A stretch of DNA of 64,000 bases from Mycobacterium saskatchewanense (GTDB lineage Bacteria; Actinomycetota; Actinomycetes; Mycobacteriales; Mycobacteriaceae). Made by a program: the position numbers and the translations under genes. Position 1 is the first letter of the stretch; every line of letters begins with the position of its first letter. The stretch covers positions 1,178,001-1,242,000 of the forward strand of contig NZ_AP022573.1 in the NCBI RefSeq assembly GCF_010729105.1. The letters run 5' to 3'. The notes below the pieces were generated by a model. It worked only from the letters and a program-made list of their open reading frames with translations. It made no database searches and had not been told where the DNA came from. Shown in pieces: positions 53,725-63,668 of the stretch.

Positions 53725-55314
53725 CTACTTCGTCAGCAGCGACAGCACCGCGCGGTTGACCCGGCGGCGCGGCCAGCCCGTCACACCGTCGGCGGCCAGC
53801 GCGGCCCTCGCCGCGTTACGCCCACAGGCGCCGTGCACCGAGCCGCCCGGGGTGGCCGACGCGCTGCCCAGATAGAGCCGTTCCACCGGGGTTTCGGCCC
53901 GGCCCAGCCCGGGCGCCGGCCGGAAGATCAGCATCTGCGGCAGTTGCGCGGTTCCGCCGTTGAGGGCGCCGAGATGCAGGTTCGCGTCGCTGGCCTCCAG
54001 GTCCGACGGACGCTGCACGAACCGGTCGATCACCGCAGCACCGAACCCCGGCGCGTGTTCTTCGATGACCTGGTCCATCGACTTGGCGAGTTGCTCGGCC
54101 GAAGCGTCGTCGTTGATGTTGCGTGGCAAATGCGTGTAGGCCCAGACGCTTTCGGTGCCCGGCGGGGACCTGGTCGGGTCGGCGGTGGTGGTCTGGCCGA
54201 GCAGCATGAACGGGCGCTCGGGCACCACCTTGGTGTTCAGGTCGGCCATCCAGCGCACCAGCCCGTCGCCGTCGGCCCCGAGGTGCACGGTCCCCGCGCC
54301 TTGCAGGGCCCTGCCCCGCCACGGGATGCGCCCGTTCAGGGCATAGTTCACCTTCACCACCGACGGGTCCCAGATGTAGTTCTCGAAATCCCGACGCAGC
54401 TTGGCCGGCACCGCGTCCGCGGGCAGCATCTCGCAGAACAGCCGCGGCGCCGTCACGTCCGCCACGACCGCACGGCGCGCCCGCACCGCGCGCCCGTCCG
54501 TCGTTGTCACACCCACCGCGCGGCCGCCGCTCACCTCGATGCGAGAAACGTTGTGATTGCAGTCGATTCGCGCGCCTGCCGACCGGGCCCGGTTGACCAG
54601 CGCGGCCGTCAGCTGACCGGATCCGCCGACCGGCACCGGCCACCCGCCGTCCTGGGCCAGCATCGTCATCAGGAAGCCCATGGCGCCGCTGATCGGGGCA
54701 TCGGGCGGGACGTCGGCGTGCATTGCGTTGCCCATCAACAACACTCGCGGCGCGTTTCCGTCGAACAACTGGTCGGCCATCGCGTCGGCGGGCTGCACCA
54801 GCAGGCGCGCCAGCCGCAGCGCATCCGACGTGCCAAGCCTGCGCAGCAGCCGGATCATCGGGCGCACCGGCGGGAACGGCGCCAGCATGGCGTCCAGCAG
54901 CGGCGCCTTGATCTTCTGCCACAGCTCGACGACGCGCCACCAGTTGTCGCCGTCGGCGGGCTCGCGCCGGGCCAGTTCGGCCGCGGTGCGGGCGGGGTCG
55001 TGGTAGACCATCGGCGGGTCGTCGTCGTCCGGGTCGCGGGGATGCCCGAGCACCGCGGGCGCGTGCGACCAACGCAGCCCGTGGTCTTCCAGTTGCAGCG
55101 CCGCCATCGCGGGCGAGGCCACCGTCATCGGGTAGTAGGAGCTGAACAGGTCGGTGATGTAGCCCGGCGTCAGCTCGGCGCTGCGCACCGCGCCGCCCGG
55201 TTCCGGCTGGGCTTCGAGCACCAGCACGTCCCAGCCCGCGTCGGCGAGCATCGCCGCGGCGACCAGTCCGTGGTGTCCGGCTCCGATGACGACGGCGTCG
55301 ACGGTCTCGGCCAC
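53725..55314 (-). CDS. FAD-dependent phytoene desaturase-like oxidoreductase (CrtI family)
   Basis: A 529-residue flavoprotein. The N-terminal Rossmann motif is VVIGAGHHGLVAAAMLADAGW, followed by LEAQPEPGGAVRSAEL, as in CrtI and related amine-oxidase-fold enzymes. The C-terminus carries YLGSASATPGGSVHGACGRNAARA, the second FAD-binding motif. It lacks obvious membrane helices. The substrate is unknown; homologues in mycobacteria are mostly unassigned and need not make carotenoids. It starts 4 bp after an SRPBCC gene on the same strand, so the two form an operon. This pair has no counterpart at this position in M. tuberculosis. Confidence 0.85.
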   Translation of the reverse strand: MAETVDAVVIGAGHHGLVAAAMLADAGWDVLVLEAQPEPGGAVRSAELTPGYITDLFSSYYPMTVASPAMAALQLEDHGLRWSHAPAVLGHPRDPDDDDPPMVYHDPARTAAELARREPADGDNWWRVVELWQKIKAPLLDAMLAPFPPVRPMIRLLRRLGTSDALRLARLLVQPADAMADQLFDGNAPRVLLMGNAMHADVPPDAPISGAMGFLMTMLAQDGGWPVPVGGSGQLTAALVNRARSAGARIDCNHNVSRIEVSGGRAVGVTTTDGRAVRARRAVVADVTAPRLFCEMLPADAVPAKLRRDFENYIWDPSVVKVNYALNGRIPWRGRALQGAGTVHLGADGDGLVRWMADLNTKVVPERPFMLLGQTTTADPTRSPPGTESVWAYTHLPRNINDDASAEQLAKSMDQVIEEHAPGFGAAVIDRFVQRPSDLEASDANLHLGALNGGTAQLPQMLIFRPAPGLGRAETPVERLYLGSASATPGGSVHGACGRNAARAALAADGVTGWPRRRVNRAVLSLLTK

Positions 55315-55318
55315 GCGC

Positions 55319-55786
55319 CTATTTGACCTGGCTCGGCTCGAGGCGCTCGGCGAGCGCGGTCAGCCGCCACAGACACTCGCGGTTGCGCGGGTACACGGCG
55401 GCCAGCACCAGGCGGTCCGGGATGAGGTTGACCGGTCCCTCGGCCGGTGTCTCGATCATTTCGATCCGGCACCCGCCGTCCGGCAGGTCCTCGAGGCGCA
55501 GCGTGATCAGCATGGCGCCGAGCGGTCCGATGCCCGCGCGCAGCACGAGTTCCTCACCGGGCGTGCAGCTTTCGACCACGGTCTGGTCGCTGATGACCAG
55601 CGGCCACACCCCCACCGAGTGCTTGATCGCCGAGCCCGGCTCGGGCCATTTCGGGTCCACGGCCCGGGTGCGGCTGTTGCCCACCACCCACTGCGCGTAC
55701 GTCCATCCGTTGGCCATCGCGTCCCAGATCTGCTGGCGGGAAGCCCTCACCTCTCGTGTCGTGGCCATCTGTCGGGTCGTTGTCAT
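55319..55786 (-). CDS. SRPBCC family protein
   Basis: A 155-residue helix-grip fold protein, with VRASRQQIWDAMANGWTYAQWVVG at the start, GIGPLGAMLITLRLEDLP in the middle, and a long C-terminal helix ending RLTALAERLEPSQVK. Such proteins bind lipids or other hydrophobic ligands. Its location 4 bp before the CrtI-like oxidoreductase suggests that it binds the substrate or product of that enzyme. ATG 55768 is an alternative start. Function is not known. Confidence 0.82.
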   Translation of the reverse strand: MTTTRQMATTREVRASRQQIWDAMANGWTYAQWVVGNSRTRAVDPKWPEPGSAIKHSVGVWPLVISDQTVVESCTPGEELVLRAGIGPLGAMLITLRLEDLPDGGCRIEMIETPAEGPVNLIPDRLVLAAVYPRNRECLWRLTALAERLEPSQVK

Positions 55787-55929
55787 CGACCATCCTTTCG
55801 CACCGGCATGATGCCTACGGGTACCCGTGTCGGCGCGAATAATGCGCGGGCGCCACCCCCGGGCGGTTTAGCCGTCGGAGCCAGTGGCTATTAGGCCGTT
55901 ACGAACGGGCTGCGATCTGGAGGCGAATC

Positions 55930-56274
55930 ATGACGGTGCGACGGTTGATCATCGCGGTGGGCGCCGTGCTCTTGCTGGCGGGTGTGATCGGGCTGCTGGT
56001 CCCGGTGTCGGTGTCGGATCCCAACGGCCATTCCGTCGGTTGCGGCAACGCGGTCGCCGAGGACCTCTCCGAAGCCAGAAACGCCAACAACACGGGCGTG
56101 GCGAACGTGCCGATCCTGAACCAGATCGTGCCGCACACCGACTACGTCGCGCAGTGCCAGTCGGCGGTGGGCAGCCGGCGAACCTGGACGATCCCGCTGG
56201 CGGTCCTGGGGATCATCGCGATCGCCGGCCCGCTGCTGATGAGCCGGCAAGGGGCGCCGCGAACGGGCGTCTAG
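55930..56274 (+). CDS. Small membrane protein, two helices (unknown)
   Basis: A 114-residue protein with an N-terminal helix (RRLIIAVGAVLLLAGVIGLLVPV), a short extracytoplasmic loop of about 65 residues with two cysteines (VGCGNAV and VAQCQSAVG) that could pair, and a C-terminal helix (WTIPLAVLGIIAIAGPLLM). TGGAGG stands 7 bases before the ATG. It lies alone between the divergent SRPBCC gene and the convergent ephD. I do not recognise the family. Confidence 0.75.
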   Translation: MTVRRLIIAVGAVLLLAGVIGLLVPVSVSDPNGHSVGCGNAVAEDLSEARNANNTGVANVPILNQIVPHTDYVAQCQSAVGSRRTWTIPLAVLGIIAIAGPLLMSRQGAPRTGV

Positions 56275-56397
56275 AGGGGATGGCCTGCGCGGCCGCCGCG
56301 CCCGCGCCGAACCGAAACTGCGGTGACGGTCGCACATCACCCCGGTGGATTCATACGGTCAATGCATCATCCCTGATTTTGGAGGTTGCAATGCCGA

Positions 56398-58164
56398 CTA
56401 GATCACCCGCACGCGCGCGGTGCTGCGCAGCGCCTGCGGCGCGAGGCGCGAAAGTCCGTACATCGCATAAGCTTCCGGCGCGACCGGGCGGATCGGCTTG
56501 TTCTTCGCCACCGACGACGTGATGGCCGCGGCGACCTTCTCCGGCCCGTAGTGGCGCAGCGCGAACGCCCGCTTGAGCTGCCCGTGCCGCCCCTCGACGT
56601 CCTCCTCCCCCCTGCCCGTCGGGGCGTGGAAGCTCGTGGTGTTGATGATGTTGGTGTTGATGACGCCGGGGCAGATCGTCGTCAGGCCGACCCCGGCGGC
56701 GTCGAGTTCGGCCCGCAGGCAGTCCGAGAACATGAACGTCGCGGCCTTGGAGCTGCAGTAGGCGCTCAGCGACTGCAAGGGCGTGTAGGCGGCCATCGAC
56801 GCCACGTTGACGATGTGGCCGCCGGTACCGCGGTCGACCAGGCGCCGCCCGAACGATCGGCAGCCGTTGACGACGCCGCCGAAGTTGACGTCGAGCACCC
56901 GGCCGAACTGCTCGGCGGGGGTATCCAGGAACGCGCCCGCCTGGCCGATGCCGGCGTTGTTGACCACGATGTCGGGCACGCCGTGTTCGGCGCTGACCCG
57001 CTCGGCGAACGCCTCGACCGCGTCGCCGTCGGACACGTCGAGCACATAGGCGTGGGCCACGCCGCCGCGGGCGGCGATCTCGGCAGCGGTCTCCTTCGCG
57101 GCGGCCTCGTCGATGTCGCTGACCACCACCTCGGCGCCCTTGCGCGCGAACGCGAACGCGGTCTCCCGGCCGATTCCGCTGCCGGCGCCGGTCACGGCGA
57201 CCAGGGTGTCGCCGAACTCGTCGCGCGGACGCCCGACCTGCGCGCGCAGCAGCTCCCGGCTCGGCCGCTTGCCTTCCGCCAGATCGGCGAAGTCGTGCAC
57301 GGCGGCGGCCATCACCTGCGGGTGCGACATCGGCGAGAAGTGGCCGGCCTTGATGTCGCGGCGCCACAGCCGCGGCACCCAGCGAGCGGTCTCGTCGTAA
57401 CCGTAGGGACGCACGTAGGGGTCCGCCGTATTGACGACGAGCTGCACCGGCACGTCGACGACGGGGACCGGCCGCCTCCGGGAGAACGCCCGAAAATAGT
57501 TGGCGGGATAGGTCTTCACCGAATGAGCGGCATCCCGGGCCAGCTTGTCCGAGTGATGGATGCGGTCGGCGGGGATGTTGTCGACCATGTTGCGCCGAAC
57601 CGCCGCACTCGACAGCGTCAGCCGCAGCACCAGCGGCGTCAGCACCGGTAACGAGAAGAGCACCATGTAGGTCAGCCGCAGGGCCTGACTGAGGGCCCGC
57701 GCAAACCTTCGCGGCCGCCAGGGCCGGCGCAGGCCGCCGACGATGTAGTCGACGAGTTGGTCCTGGCTCGGACCGGACACCGACGTGAACGACGCGACCC
57801 CGTCATCGGCGCCGGGCCGGGTGAGGTACTCCCAGATGCCCACCGAACCCCAGTCGTGGGCGAGCACGTGCACTGGCGCGCCGGGGCTCAGCTCGCCGGC
57901 CACCGCGGCGAAGTCGTCCGCGTAGCGCTCCATGCCGTAGGCGGACACCGCCTTGGGCACCGTGGACTCACCGACACCGCGGTTGTCGTAACGGATGATC
58001 CGAAACCGCTCGGCCAGCAGGGGAACGACGCCGTCCCACAGCACGTGGGAGTCGGGGAACCCGTGGACCAGGACGACCGTCGGGCCCTCGCTGTTGCCCT
58101 CCTCATAGACCGCGATGCGCGCCCCGTCCGCGCTCTCGACGAACTGCTGGTGTGCTGCCGGCAT
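56398..58164 (-). CDS. ephD: EphD: alpha/beta-hydrolase (epoxide hydrolase) fused to short-chain dehydrogenase
   Basis: A 588-residue fusion, close to the 592 of Rv2214c. The N-terminal epoxide-hydrolase fold shows VVLVHGFPDSHVLWDG, the nucleophile aspartate in LAHDWGSVGIWEYL and the histidine in AGHFSPMSHP. The C-terminal SDR domain has the NAD(P) motif VTGAGSGIGRETAFA and the catalytic YCSSKAA. In mycobacteria EphD has been linked to mycolic acid epoxide metabolism. ATG 58164 has GGAGG about 6 bases upstream; the reading back to 58365 is not supported. Confidence 0.93.
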   Translation of the reverse strand: MPAAHQQFVESADGARIAVYEEGNSEGPTVVLVHGFPDSHVLWDGVVPLLAERFRIIRYDNRGVGESTVPKAVSAYGMERYADDFAAVAGELSPGAPVHVLAHDWGSVGIWEYLTRPGADDGVASFTSVSGPSQDQLVDYIVGGLRRPWRPRRFARALSQALRLTYMVLFSLPVLTPLVLRLTLSSAAVRRNMVDNIPADRIHHSDKLARDAAHSVKTYPANYFRAFSRRRPVPVVDVPVQLVVNTADPYVRPYGYDETARWVPRLWRRDIKAGHFSPMSHPQVMAAAVHDFADLAEGKRPSRELLRAQVGRPRDEFGDTLVAVTGAGSGIGRETAFAFARKGAEVVVSDIDEAAAKETAAEIAARGGVAHAYVLDVSDGDAVEAFAERVSAEHGVPDIVVNNAGIGQAGAFLDTPAEQFGRVLDVNFGGVVNGCRSFGRRLVDRGTGGHIVNVASMAAYTPLQSLSAYCSSKAATFMFSDCLRAELDAAGVGLTTICPGVINTNIINTTSFHAPTGRGEEDVEGRHGQLKRAFALRHYGPEKVAAAITSSVAKNKPIRPVAPEAYAMYGLSRLAPQALRSTARVRVI

Positions 58165-58337
58165 AGGGACCTCCGCGTCTCGCCACGTCGGCACACCGTA
58201 GCAAGCGGGTCCGCGCGGGCACGGCGTTTGAGAGCGCCTGCCCTGACTGTGTGGCGACCAATCCGCAATGACAGGATGGTGCCGGATAACTCCGTACGAC
58301 GAACCCCGACCCACGAGCGATCGAGGAGTCAAAAGAC

Positions 58338-60143
58338 ATGGCCTTCTCCGTCCAGATGCCGGCACTCGGTGAAAGCGTCACCGAGGGGACGGTCACCCGC
58401 TGGCTCAAGCAGGAGGGCGACACCGTCGAGGTCGACGAGCCCCTCGTCGAGGTCTCGACCGACAAGGTCGACACGGAGATCCCGTCGCCGGCGGCGGGGG
58501 TGTTGACCAAGATCGTCGCGCAGGAGGACGACACGGTCGAGGTGGGTGGCGAGCTGGCCATCATCGGCGATTCCGCGGAAGGCGGCAGCGGTTCGTCGGA
58601 GCCGGCCCCGGCCGCGGGCCAACCCGAGCCCCAGGCAGAGGCCGAGCCCCGGGCGGAGGCCGAGCCCCAGGCGGAGGCCCCACCCGAGCCGAAGCCGCAA
58701 GCGGCGCCCGAACCGGCCGCACCGGCGCAGCAGCAGTCGGGCGGGGGATCCGGCGACACGACGCCGGTGCTGATGCCCGAGCTGGGCGAGTCGGTGGCCG
58801 AGGGCACGGTGACCCGCTGGCTGAAAAAGGTGGGCGACTCGGTTCAGGTGGACGACCCGCTGGTGGAGGTGTCCACCGACAAGGTGGACACCGAGATCCC
58901 GTCGCCGGTGGCCGGCGTCCTGGTCAGCATCACCGCCCAAGAGGACGACATCGTCGCGGTGGGCGGCGAGTTGGCGCGAATCGGTGCCGGCGCCGAGTCC
59001 GGCGGCTCCCCCACCCCGCAACCCGAACCGAAGCCGGAGCCGAAAACCGAACCGAAGCCGGAGCCCAGGCCCCAGGCCGAGGCGAAACCCGAGCCGAAGC
59101 CGCAACCCGCGCCCGAGCCGGCGCCCAAGCCTCAGCCGGCGCCGGCCCAGCCGGCCGCCGAGCCAAGCGGCTCGGACGGCACCCCCTACGTGACGCCGCT
59201 CGTGCGAAAGCTGGCCGTGGAGAACGGCATCGACCTCAACGAGGTCACCGGCACGGGGGTGGGCGGCCGCATCCGCAAGCAGGACGTGCTCGCCGCGGCG
59301 GAGCAGAAGCAGCGCGCGCAGCAGGCCCCGGCGGCAGCACCCACCGCCCCCACCGCACCCACGGCCCCCGCCGTCCCCTCGGCGCCGGCGGCCCCACCCC
59401 CGGCACCGGCCCTGGGCCACCTGCGCGGCACCACGCAGAAGGCCAGCCGGATCCGCCAGATCACGGCGGCCAAGACCCGGGAGTCGCTGCAGGCCACGGC
59501 GCAGCTGACCCAGACGCACGAGGTCGACATGACCCGGATCGTCGGGCTGCGGGCCAGGGCGAAGGCGGCGTTCGCCGAGCGCGAGGGCGTCAACCTGACG
59601 TTCCTGCCGTTCATCGCGCGGGCCGTCATCGACGCGCTGAAGACGCACCCGAACATCAACGCCAGCTACAACGAGGACACCAAGGAGATCACCTACTACG
59701 ACGCCGAGCACCTAGGCTTCGCGGTCGACACCGACCAGGGCCTGCTGTCCCCCGTGATCCACAACGCCGGCGATCTGTCGCTGGCGGGGCTGGCCCGGGC
59801 GATCGCGGACATCGCCGCGCGCGCCCGCTCGGGCAACCTCAAGCCCGACGAGTTGTCCGGCGGCACATTCACCATCACCAACATCGGCAGCCAGGGCGCG
59901 TTGTTCGACACCCCGATCCTGGTGCCGCCGCAGGCGGCCATGCTGGGCACCGGCGCGATCGTGAAGCGGCCACGGGTGATCGCCGACGAGTTCGGCAACG
60001 AATCGATCGGGGTCCGGTCGGTCTGCTACCTCCCGCTGACCTACGACCACCGCCTGATCGACGGCGCCGACGCGGGCCGCTTCCTGACGACGATCAAGCA
60101 CCGGCTCGAAGAGGGAGCGTTCGAGGCCGATTTGGGGCTTTAG
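58338..60143 (+). CDS. dlaT: Dihydrolipoamide acyltransferase DlaT (E2 of pyruvate dehydrogenase)
   Basis: A 601-residue E2 protein, longer than the 553 of M. tuberculosis. It has two lipoyl domains (about 1-80 and 142-222), each with the modified lysine in [12 protein letters not shown]. Long Pro/Glu/Ala linkers follow each of them, then a peripheral-subunit-binding domain ([18 protein letters not shown]) and the catalytic domain ending [15 protein letters not shown], with the catalytic His and Asp. DlaT serves pyruvate dehydrogenase and the peroxynitrite reductase system. The extra length is in the linkers, where an 18-bp unit is repeated (58626-58679). AGGAG precedes the ATG. Lipoate synthesis genes follow. 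Confidence 0.96.
   Translation: MAFSVQMPALGESVTEGTVTRWLKQEGDTVEVDEPLVEVSTDKVDTEIPSPAAGVLTKIVAQEDDTVEVGGELAIIGDSAEGGSGSSEPAPAAGQPEPQAEAEPRAEAEPQAEAPPEPKPQAAPEPAAPAQQQSGGGSGDTTPVLMPELGESVAEGTVTRWLKKVGDSVQVDDPLVEVSTDKVDTEIPSPVAGVLVSITAQEDDIVAVGGELARIGAGAESGGSPTPQPEPKPEPKTEPKPEPRPQAEAKPEPKPQPAPEPAPKPQPAPAQPAAEPSGSDGTPYVTPLVRKLAVENGIDLNEVTGTGVGGRIRKQDVLAAAEQKQRAQQAPAAAPTAPTAPTAPAVPSAPAAPPPAPALGHLRGTTQKASRIRQITAAKTRESLQATAQLTQTHEVDMTRIVGLRARAKAAFAEREGVNLTFLPFIARAVIDALKTHPNINASYNEDTKEITYYDAEHLGFAVDTDQGLLSPVIHNAGDLSLAGLARAIADIAARARSGNLKPDELSGGTFTITNIGSQGALFDTPILVPPQAAMLGTGAIVKRPRVIADEFGNESIGVRSVCYLPLTYDHRLIDGADAGRFLTTIKHRLEEGAFEADLGL
58626..58679 (+). repeat. 18-bp in-frame tandem repeat in the first DlaT linker (three units)
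   Basis: Three consecutive 18-bp units of the type GAGCCCCAGGCGGAGGCC (58626-58643, 58644-58661, 58662-58679), with one or two differences each, encode [19 protein letters not shown] looser Pro-Glu-Lys repeat occurs in the second linker around 59020-59140. Copy number changes would keep the reading frame. Confidence 0.85.
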
Positions 60144-60152
60144 AAAGGCTTG

Positions 60153-61070
60153 GTGAACGTGCCCAAGCCCGTCGTAGCGATAGCGGGTTCGTCCGGCCTG
60201 ATCGGCTCCGCGCTGGCCGCCGCGCTCCGCGCCGCCGATCACCGGGTGCTGCGGATCGTGCGCCGCACGCCGGCGAATTCCGATGAGGTGCACTGGAATC
60301 CGGAGAGCGGCGAGTTCTACGCCGAGGCGCTGAGCGGCGTCGACGCCGTCGTCAACCTCTGCGGCGTCAACATCGGGCGACGCCGGTGGTCGGGGGCGTT
60401 CAAGCAGAGCCTGCGGGACAGCCGCATCGCCCCCACCGAGGTGCTCGCCAACGCCGTCGCCGATGCGGGCGTCGAAACTTTCGTCAACGCCAGCGCCGTC
60501 GGCTACTACGGCAACACCAAGGACCGGGTGGTCGACGAGAACGCCCGAGCCGGCGACGGCTTCCTGGCCCAGCTGTGCGAAGACTGGGAGGCGGCGACGC
60601 TGCCGGCCCAGTACGGCGGCGCCCGGGTGGTGCTCGCGCGCACCGGCCTGGTGCTGTCCCCGGCGGGCGGCGTGCTGCGCATGATGCGGCCGGTGTTCTC
60701 GACGGGCCTAGGCGCCCGGCTGGGCAACGGCCGCCAGTACATGTCGTGGGTCAGCCTCGAAGACGAGGTGCGGGCGCTGCTGTTCGCGATCGACAATCCG
60801 ACGCTGTCGGGCCCGGTCAACATGACCGGGCCGGCGCCCGTGACCAACGCCGAATTCACCACCGCGTTCGGGCGCGCGCTCAACCGGCCGACGCCGCTCA
60901 TGGTGCCCGGGTTCGCGATTCGCGCCGCCCTCGGGGAGTTCGCCGACGAGGGGCTGCTGATCGGGCAACGCGCCATCCCATCCGCGCTCGAAAGCGCCGG
61001 GTTCCAGTTCCACCACAACACGATCGGCGAGGCGCTGTCCTACGCCACCGCCCGCCGCGACCGCGACTGA
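60153..61070 (+). CDS. NAD-dependent epimerase-like SDR protein, TIGR01777 family (Rv2216 homologue)
   Basis: A 305-residue extended SDR-fold protein. The N-terminal nucleotide motif is [19 protein letters not shown], and the segment [18 protein letters not shown] includes the family YYG motif. It resembles the YfcH/SulA-like proteins found across bacteria, whose reaction is undefined. It starts 9 bp after dlaT and probably belongs to the dlaT-lipB-lipA transcription unit. TTG 60150, GTG 60153 and GTG 60159 are all possible starts. Confidence 0.88.
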   Translation: MNVPKPVVAIAGSSGLIGSALAAALRAADHRVLRIVRRTPANSDEVHWNPESGEFYAEALSGVDAVVNLCGVNIGRRRWSGAFKQSLRDSRIAPTEVLANAVADAGVETFVNASAVGYYGNTKDRVVDENARAGDGFLAQLCEDWEAATLPAQYGGARVVLARTGLVLSPAGGVLRMMRPVFSTGLGARLGNGRQYMSWVSLEDEVRALLFAIDNPTLSGPVNMTGPAPVTNAEFTTAFGRALNRPTPLMVPGFAIRAALGEFADEGLLIGQRAIPSALESAGFQFHHNTIGEALSYATARRDRD

Positions 61071-61119
61071 AACCCGCTCGGCGGGCCGCGGTCCGGGTGG
61101 GGCGAGTAGCGTCACGAGC

Positions 61120-61827
61120 GTGAGCAGTTCCATCCGGTCGCAGTCGACCGCGATCGACGTCCGCCAGTTGGGGGTGGTCGACTACCGCACGGCCTGGCAG
61201 TTGCAGCGCGACCTGGCCGACGCCCGGGTCACCGGCGGCGCCGACACGCTGCTGCTGCTCGAGCACCCGGCGGTCTACACCGCGGGCCGGCGCACGGAAC
61301 CGCACGAGCGACCCCCGGAAGGCACCGGCGGCACCCCGGTGGTCGACACCGACCGCGGCGGCAAGATCACCTGGCACGGTCCCGGCCAGCTGGTCGGCTA
61401 TCCGATCATCGGGCTGGCCGAACCGCTCGATGTGGTGAATTACGTTCGGCGCCTCGAGGAGGCGTTGATCGAGGTGTGCGGCCACCTGGGGCTGGACACC
61501 GTCCGCGTCGACGGCCGGTCCGGGGTGTGGGTGCCGGCCGGCGGGGGTCGGCCCGCACGCAAGATCGCCGCGATCGGTGTTCGCGTGTCGCGCGCGACCA
61601 CCCTGCACGGGTTCGCGCTGAACTGCGATTGCGACCTGGGCGCCTACGGCGCCATCGTGCCGTGCGGCATCAGCGACGCCGGGGTGACGTCCCTGTCCGC
61701 CGAACTGCAGCGAGCGGTGACCGTCGACGACGTCCGGGCGCCGGTCGCCGCCGCGGTCTGCGACGCCCTGGACGGCGTCCTGCCGGTACGGGAGCATCCC
61801 GGCGCCCGCGTAACATCGGCGGGGTGA
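61120..61827 (+). CDS. lipB: Octanoyltransferase LipB
   Basis: A 235-residue enzyme that moves octanoate from acyl carrier protein to lipoyl domains. Diagnostic features are the cysteine in [13 protein letters not shown] and the lysine in [12 protein letters not shown] (the Cys/Lys dyad), with [17 protein letters not shown] in the substrate pocket. GTG 61120 is the start. Its stop overlaps the lipA start (GTGA, 61824-61827), so octanoylation and sulphur insertion enzymes are coupled, right beside their main substrate DlaT. Confidence 0.96.
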   Translation: MSSSIRSQSTAIDVRQLGVVDYRTAWQLQRDLADARVTGGADTLLLLEHPAVYTAGRRTEPHERPPEGTGGTPVVDTDRGGKITWHGPGQLVGYPIIGLAEPLDVVNYVRRLEEALIEVCGHLGLDTVRVDGRSGVWVPAGGGRPARKIAAIGVRVSRATTLHGFALNCDCDLGAYGAIVPCGISDAGVTSLSAELQRAVTVDDVRAPVAAAVCDALDGVLPVREHPGARVTSAG

Positions 61828-62756
61828 CTGTCGCACCCGAAGGCCGGCGCTTGCTGCGGCTCGAGGTGCGCAATGCGCAGACTCCGATCGAGCGCAAGCC
61901 GCCGTGGATCCGGGTCCGCGCCCGGATGGGGCCGGAGTACACCCAACTCAAGGGCCTGGTCCAGCGGGAGGGTCTGCACACGGTCTGTGAAGAGGCCGGC
62001 TGCCCCAACATCTTCGAGTGCTGGGAAGACCGGGAGGCCACCTTCCTGATCGGTGGCGATCAGTGCACCCGCCGCTGCGACTTCTGCCAGATCGACACCG
62101 GCAAGCCCGCGGCCCTGGACCGCGACGAACCGCGGCGCGTCGCCGAAAGCGTCCAGACCATGGGATTGCGGTACGCGACGGTCACCGGCGTGGCCCGCGA
62201 CGACCTGCCCGACGGCGGGGCCTGGCTCTACGCCGAGACGGTGCGCGCCATCAAGCAACTCAACCCGTCGACCGGCGTCGAACTGTTGATCCCTGACTTC
62301 AACGGCGAGCCCGCGCGGCTCGCCGAGGTGTTCGCACCCCGCCCCGAAGTTCTGGCGCACAACGTCGAAACCGTGCCCCGCATCTTCAAGCGGATCCGGC
62401 CCGCCTTCAGCTACCGGCGCAGCCTCGACGTCATCACCGCGGCGCGCGACGCCGGGCTGGTCACCAAGAGCAACCTGATCCTCGGCCTCGGGGAAACCCC
62501 CGACGAGGTGCGCACCGCCCTGGCCGACCTGCGCGCCGCCGGCTGCGACATCGTCACCATCACCCAGTACCTGCGCCCGTCGACCCGGCATCACCCCGTG
62601 GAGCGCTGGGTCACTCCCGAGGAGTTCGTCGAGTTCGCGCAGCACGCCGAAGGTCTCGGCTTCGCGGGCGTGCTGGCCGGGCCGTTGGTGCGTTCGTCCT
62701 ATCGGGCCGGACGCCTGTACCAGCAGGCCGCGGTCGAACGCGGCTCGGCGCCGTAG
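61824..62756 (+). CDS. lipA: Lipoyl synthase LipA
   Basis: A 310-residue radical SAM enzyme that inserts two sulphurs into octanoyl-lipoyl domains. The auxiliary [4Fe-4S] cluster cysteines are in [16 protein letters not shown], and the radical SAM cluster is in [10 protein letters not shown] (CX3CX2C). The C-terminus has the serine of the RSSYRAG motif, which ligates the auxiliary cluster. The GTG start overlaps the lipB stop. It depends on the Fe-S supply system, such as the ErpA-type carrier encoded at 44371. Confidence 0.97.
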   Translation: MTVAPEGRRLLRLEVRNAQTPIERKPPWIRVRARMGPEYTQLKGLVQREGLHTVCEEAGCPNIFECWEDREATFLIGGDQCTRRCDFCQIDTGKPAALDRDEPRRVAESVQTMGLRYATVTGVARDDLPDGGAWLYAETVRAIKQLNPSTGVELLIPDFNGEPARLAEVFAPRPEVLAHNVETVPRIFKRIRPAFSYRRSLDVITAARDAGLVTKSNLILGLGETPDEVRTALADLRAAGCDIVTITQYLRPSTRHHPVERWVTPEEFVEFAQHAEGLGFAGVLAGPLVRSSYRAGRLYQQAAVERGSAP

Positions 62757-62785
62757 GCGCAAGGCGCGTACGTATCCTTTGACCT

Positions 62786-63538
62786 ATGGCGAAACCCCGC
62801 AACGTCGCTGAGAACAAAGCCGCGAGGGCGCAGGCAACGGCCGCCCGCAAGGCCGCCGCGAAGGAGCGCCGCGCCCAGCTGTGGCAGGCGTTCAACATGC
62901 AGCGCCAGGAGGACAAGCTCCTCCTGCCGTTCATGATCGGCGCGTTCGTGCTGATCGTCGGCGTCTCGGTGGCCGTCGGGGTGTGGGCCGGCGGACTCAC
63001 CATGCTCACCGTGATCCCGTTCGGCGTGCTTCTGGGCGGCCTGGTGACGTTCATCATCTTCAGCCGCCGGGCCCAGCGGTCGATCTTCAAGAAGGCCGAG
63101 GGCCAGACCGGCGCAGCGGCCTGGGTGCTCGACAACCTGCGCGGCAAGTGGCGGGTAACCCCCGGGGTAGCCGCCACCGGCCACTTCGACGCCGTGCACC
63201 GGGTGCTCGGCCGGCCCGGCGTCATCCTGGTCGGCGAGGGGTCGGCGGCCCGGGTCAAACCGCTGCTGGCCCAGGAGAAGAAGCGGACCGCCCGGCTCAT
63301 CGGCGAGGTGCCGATCTACGACATCGTCGTCGGCAACGGCGACGGCGAGGTGCCCCTGGCCAAGCTGGAGCGCCACCTCACCCGCTTGCCGCACAACATC
63401 ACCACCAAGCAGCTGGACTCGCTGGAGTCGCGACTGGCGGCGCTGGGGTCACGGGCCGGCGCCGCGGTCATGCCGAAGGGGCCGATGCCCAATGCCGGCA
63501 AGATGCGCGGTGTGCAGCGCACGGTCCGCCGGCGCTGA
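62786..63538 (+). CDS. DUF4191 membrane protein (Rv2219 homologue)
   Basis: A 250-residue protein, same length as Rv2219. A highly basic N-terminus (KAARAQATAARKAAAKERRAQ) is followed by two membrane helices (LLLPFMIGAFVLIVGVSVAVG and LTMLTVIPFGVLLGGLVTFII) and a cytoplasmic domain with WRVTPGVAATGHFDAVHRVLG. The family is confined to actinobacteria and its function is unknown. It lies 29 bp after lipA and could be part of the same transcript. Confidence 0.88.
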   Translation: MAKPRNVAENKAARAQATAARKAAAKERRAQLWQAFNMQRQEDKLLLPFMIGAFVLIVGVSVAVGVWAGGLTMLTVIPFGVLLGGLVTFIIFSRRAQRSIFKKAEGQTGAAAWVLDNLRGKWRVTPGVAATGHFDAVHRVLGRPGVILVGEGSAARVKPLLAQEKKRTARLIGEVPIYDIVVGNGDGEVPLAKLERHLTRLPHNITTKQLDSLESRLAALGSRAGAAVMPKGPMPNAGKMRGVQRTVRRR

Positions 63539-63591
63539 TACTCGGGGCTCTTGACAAGCCCTTCGGGCTCTTACCGCCGAAATCGCTGTGA

Positions 63592-63658
63592 GGGTCGCGC
63601 TTTGCCGGGCGGTTTCAAGGGATCGCGACCAACGCGGCAATCTCGCCGCGCGACAAGC
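63592..63658. repeat. Intergenic element (family B, copy 2) between the DUF4191 and RDD genes
   Basis: GGGTCGCGCTTTGCCG (63592-63607) matches 15 of 16 bases of the block at 25454-25469, and CGCGACCA plus CGGCAAT follow in the same order. It lies between convergent genes, as does the first copy. Upstream of it, AGCCC-TTC-GGGCT (63557-63569) makes a short hairpin 19 bp after the DUF4191 stop, and GGGCTCTT occurs twice (63545 and 63565). Confidence 0.5.
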
Positions 63659-63668
63659 GGCGCCACTC

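Noticed and set aside
55896..55908. CCGTT-ACG-AACGG palindrome upstream of the small membrane protein gene
   Set aside because: Five-base arms are too short to be more than chance in this sequence, and there is no regulator next to it.
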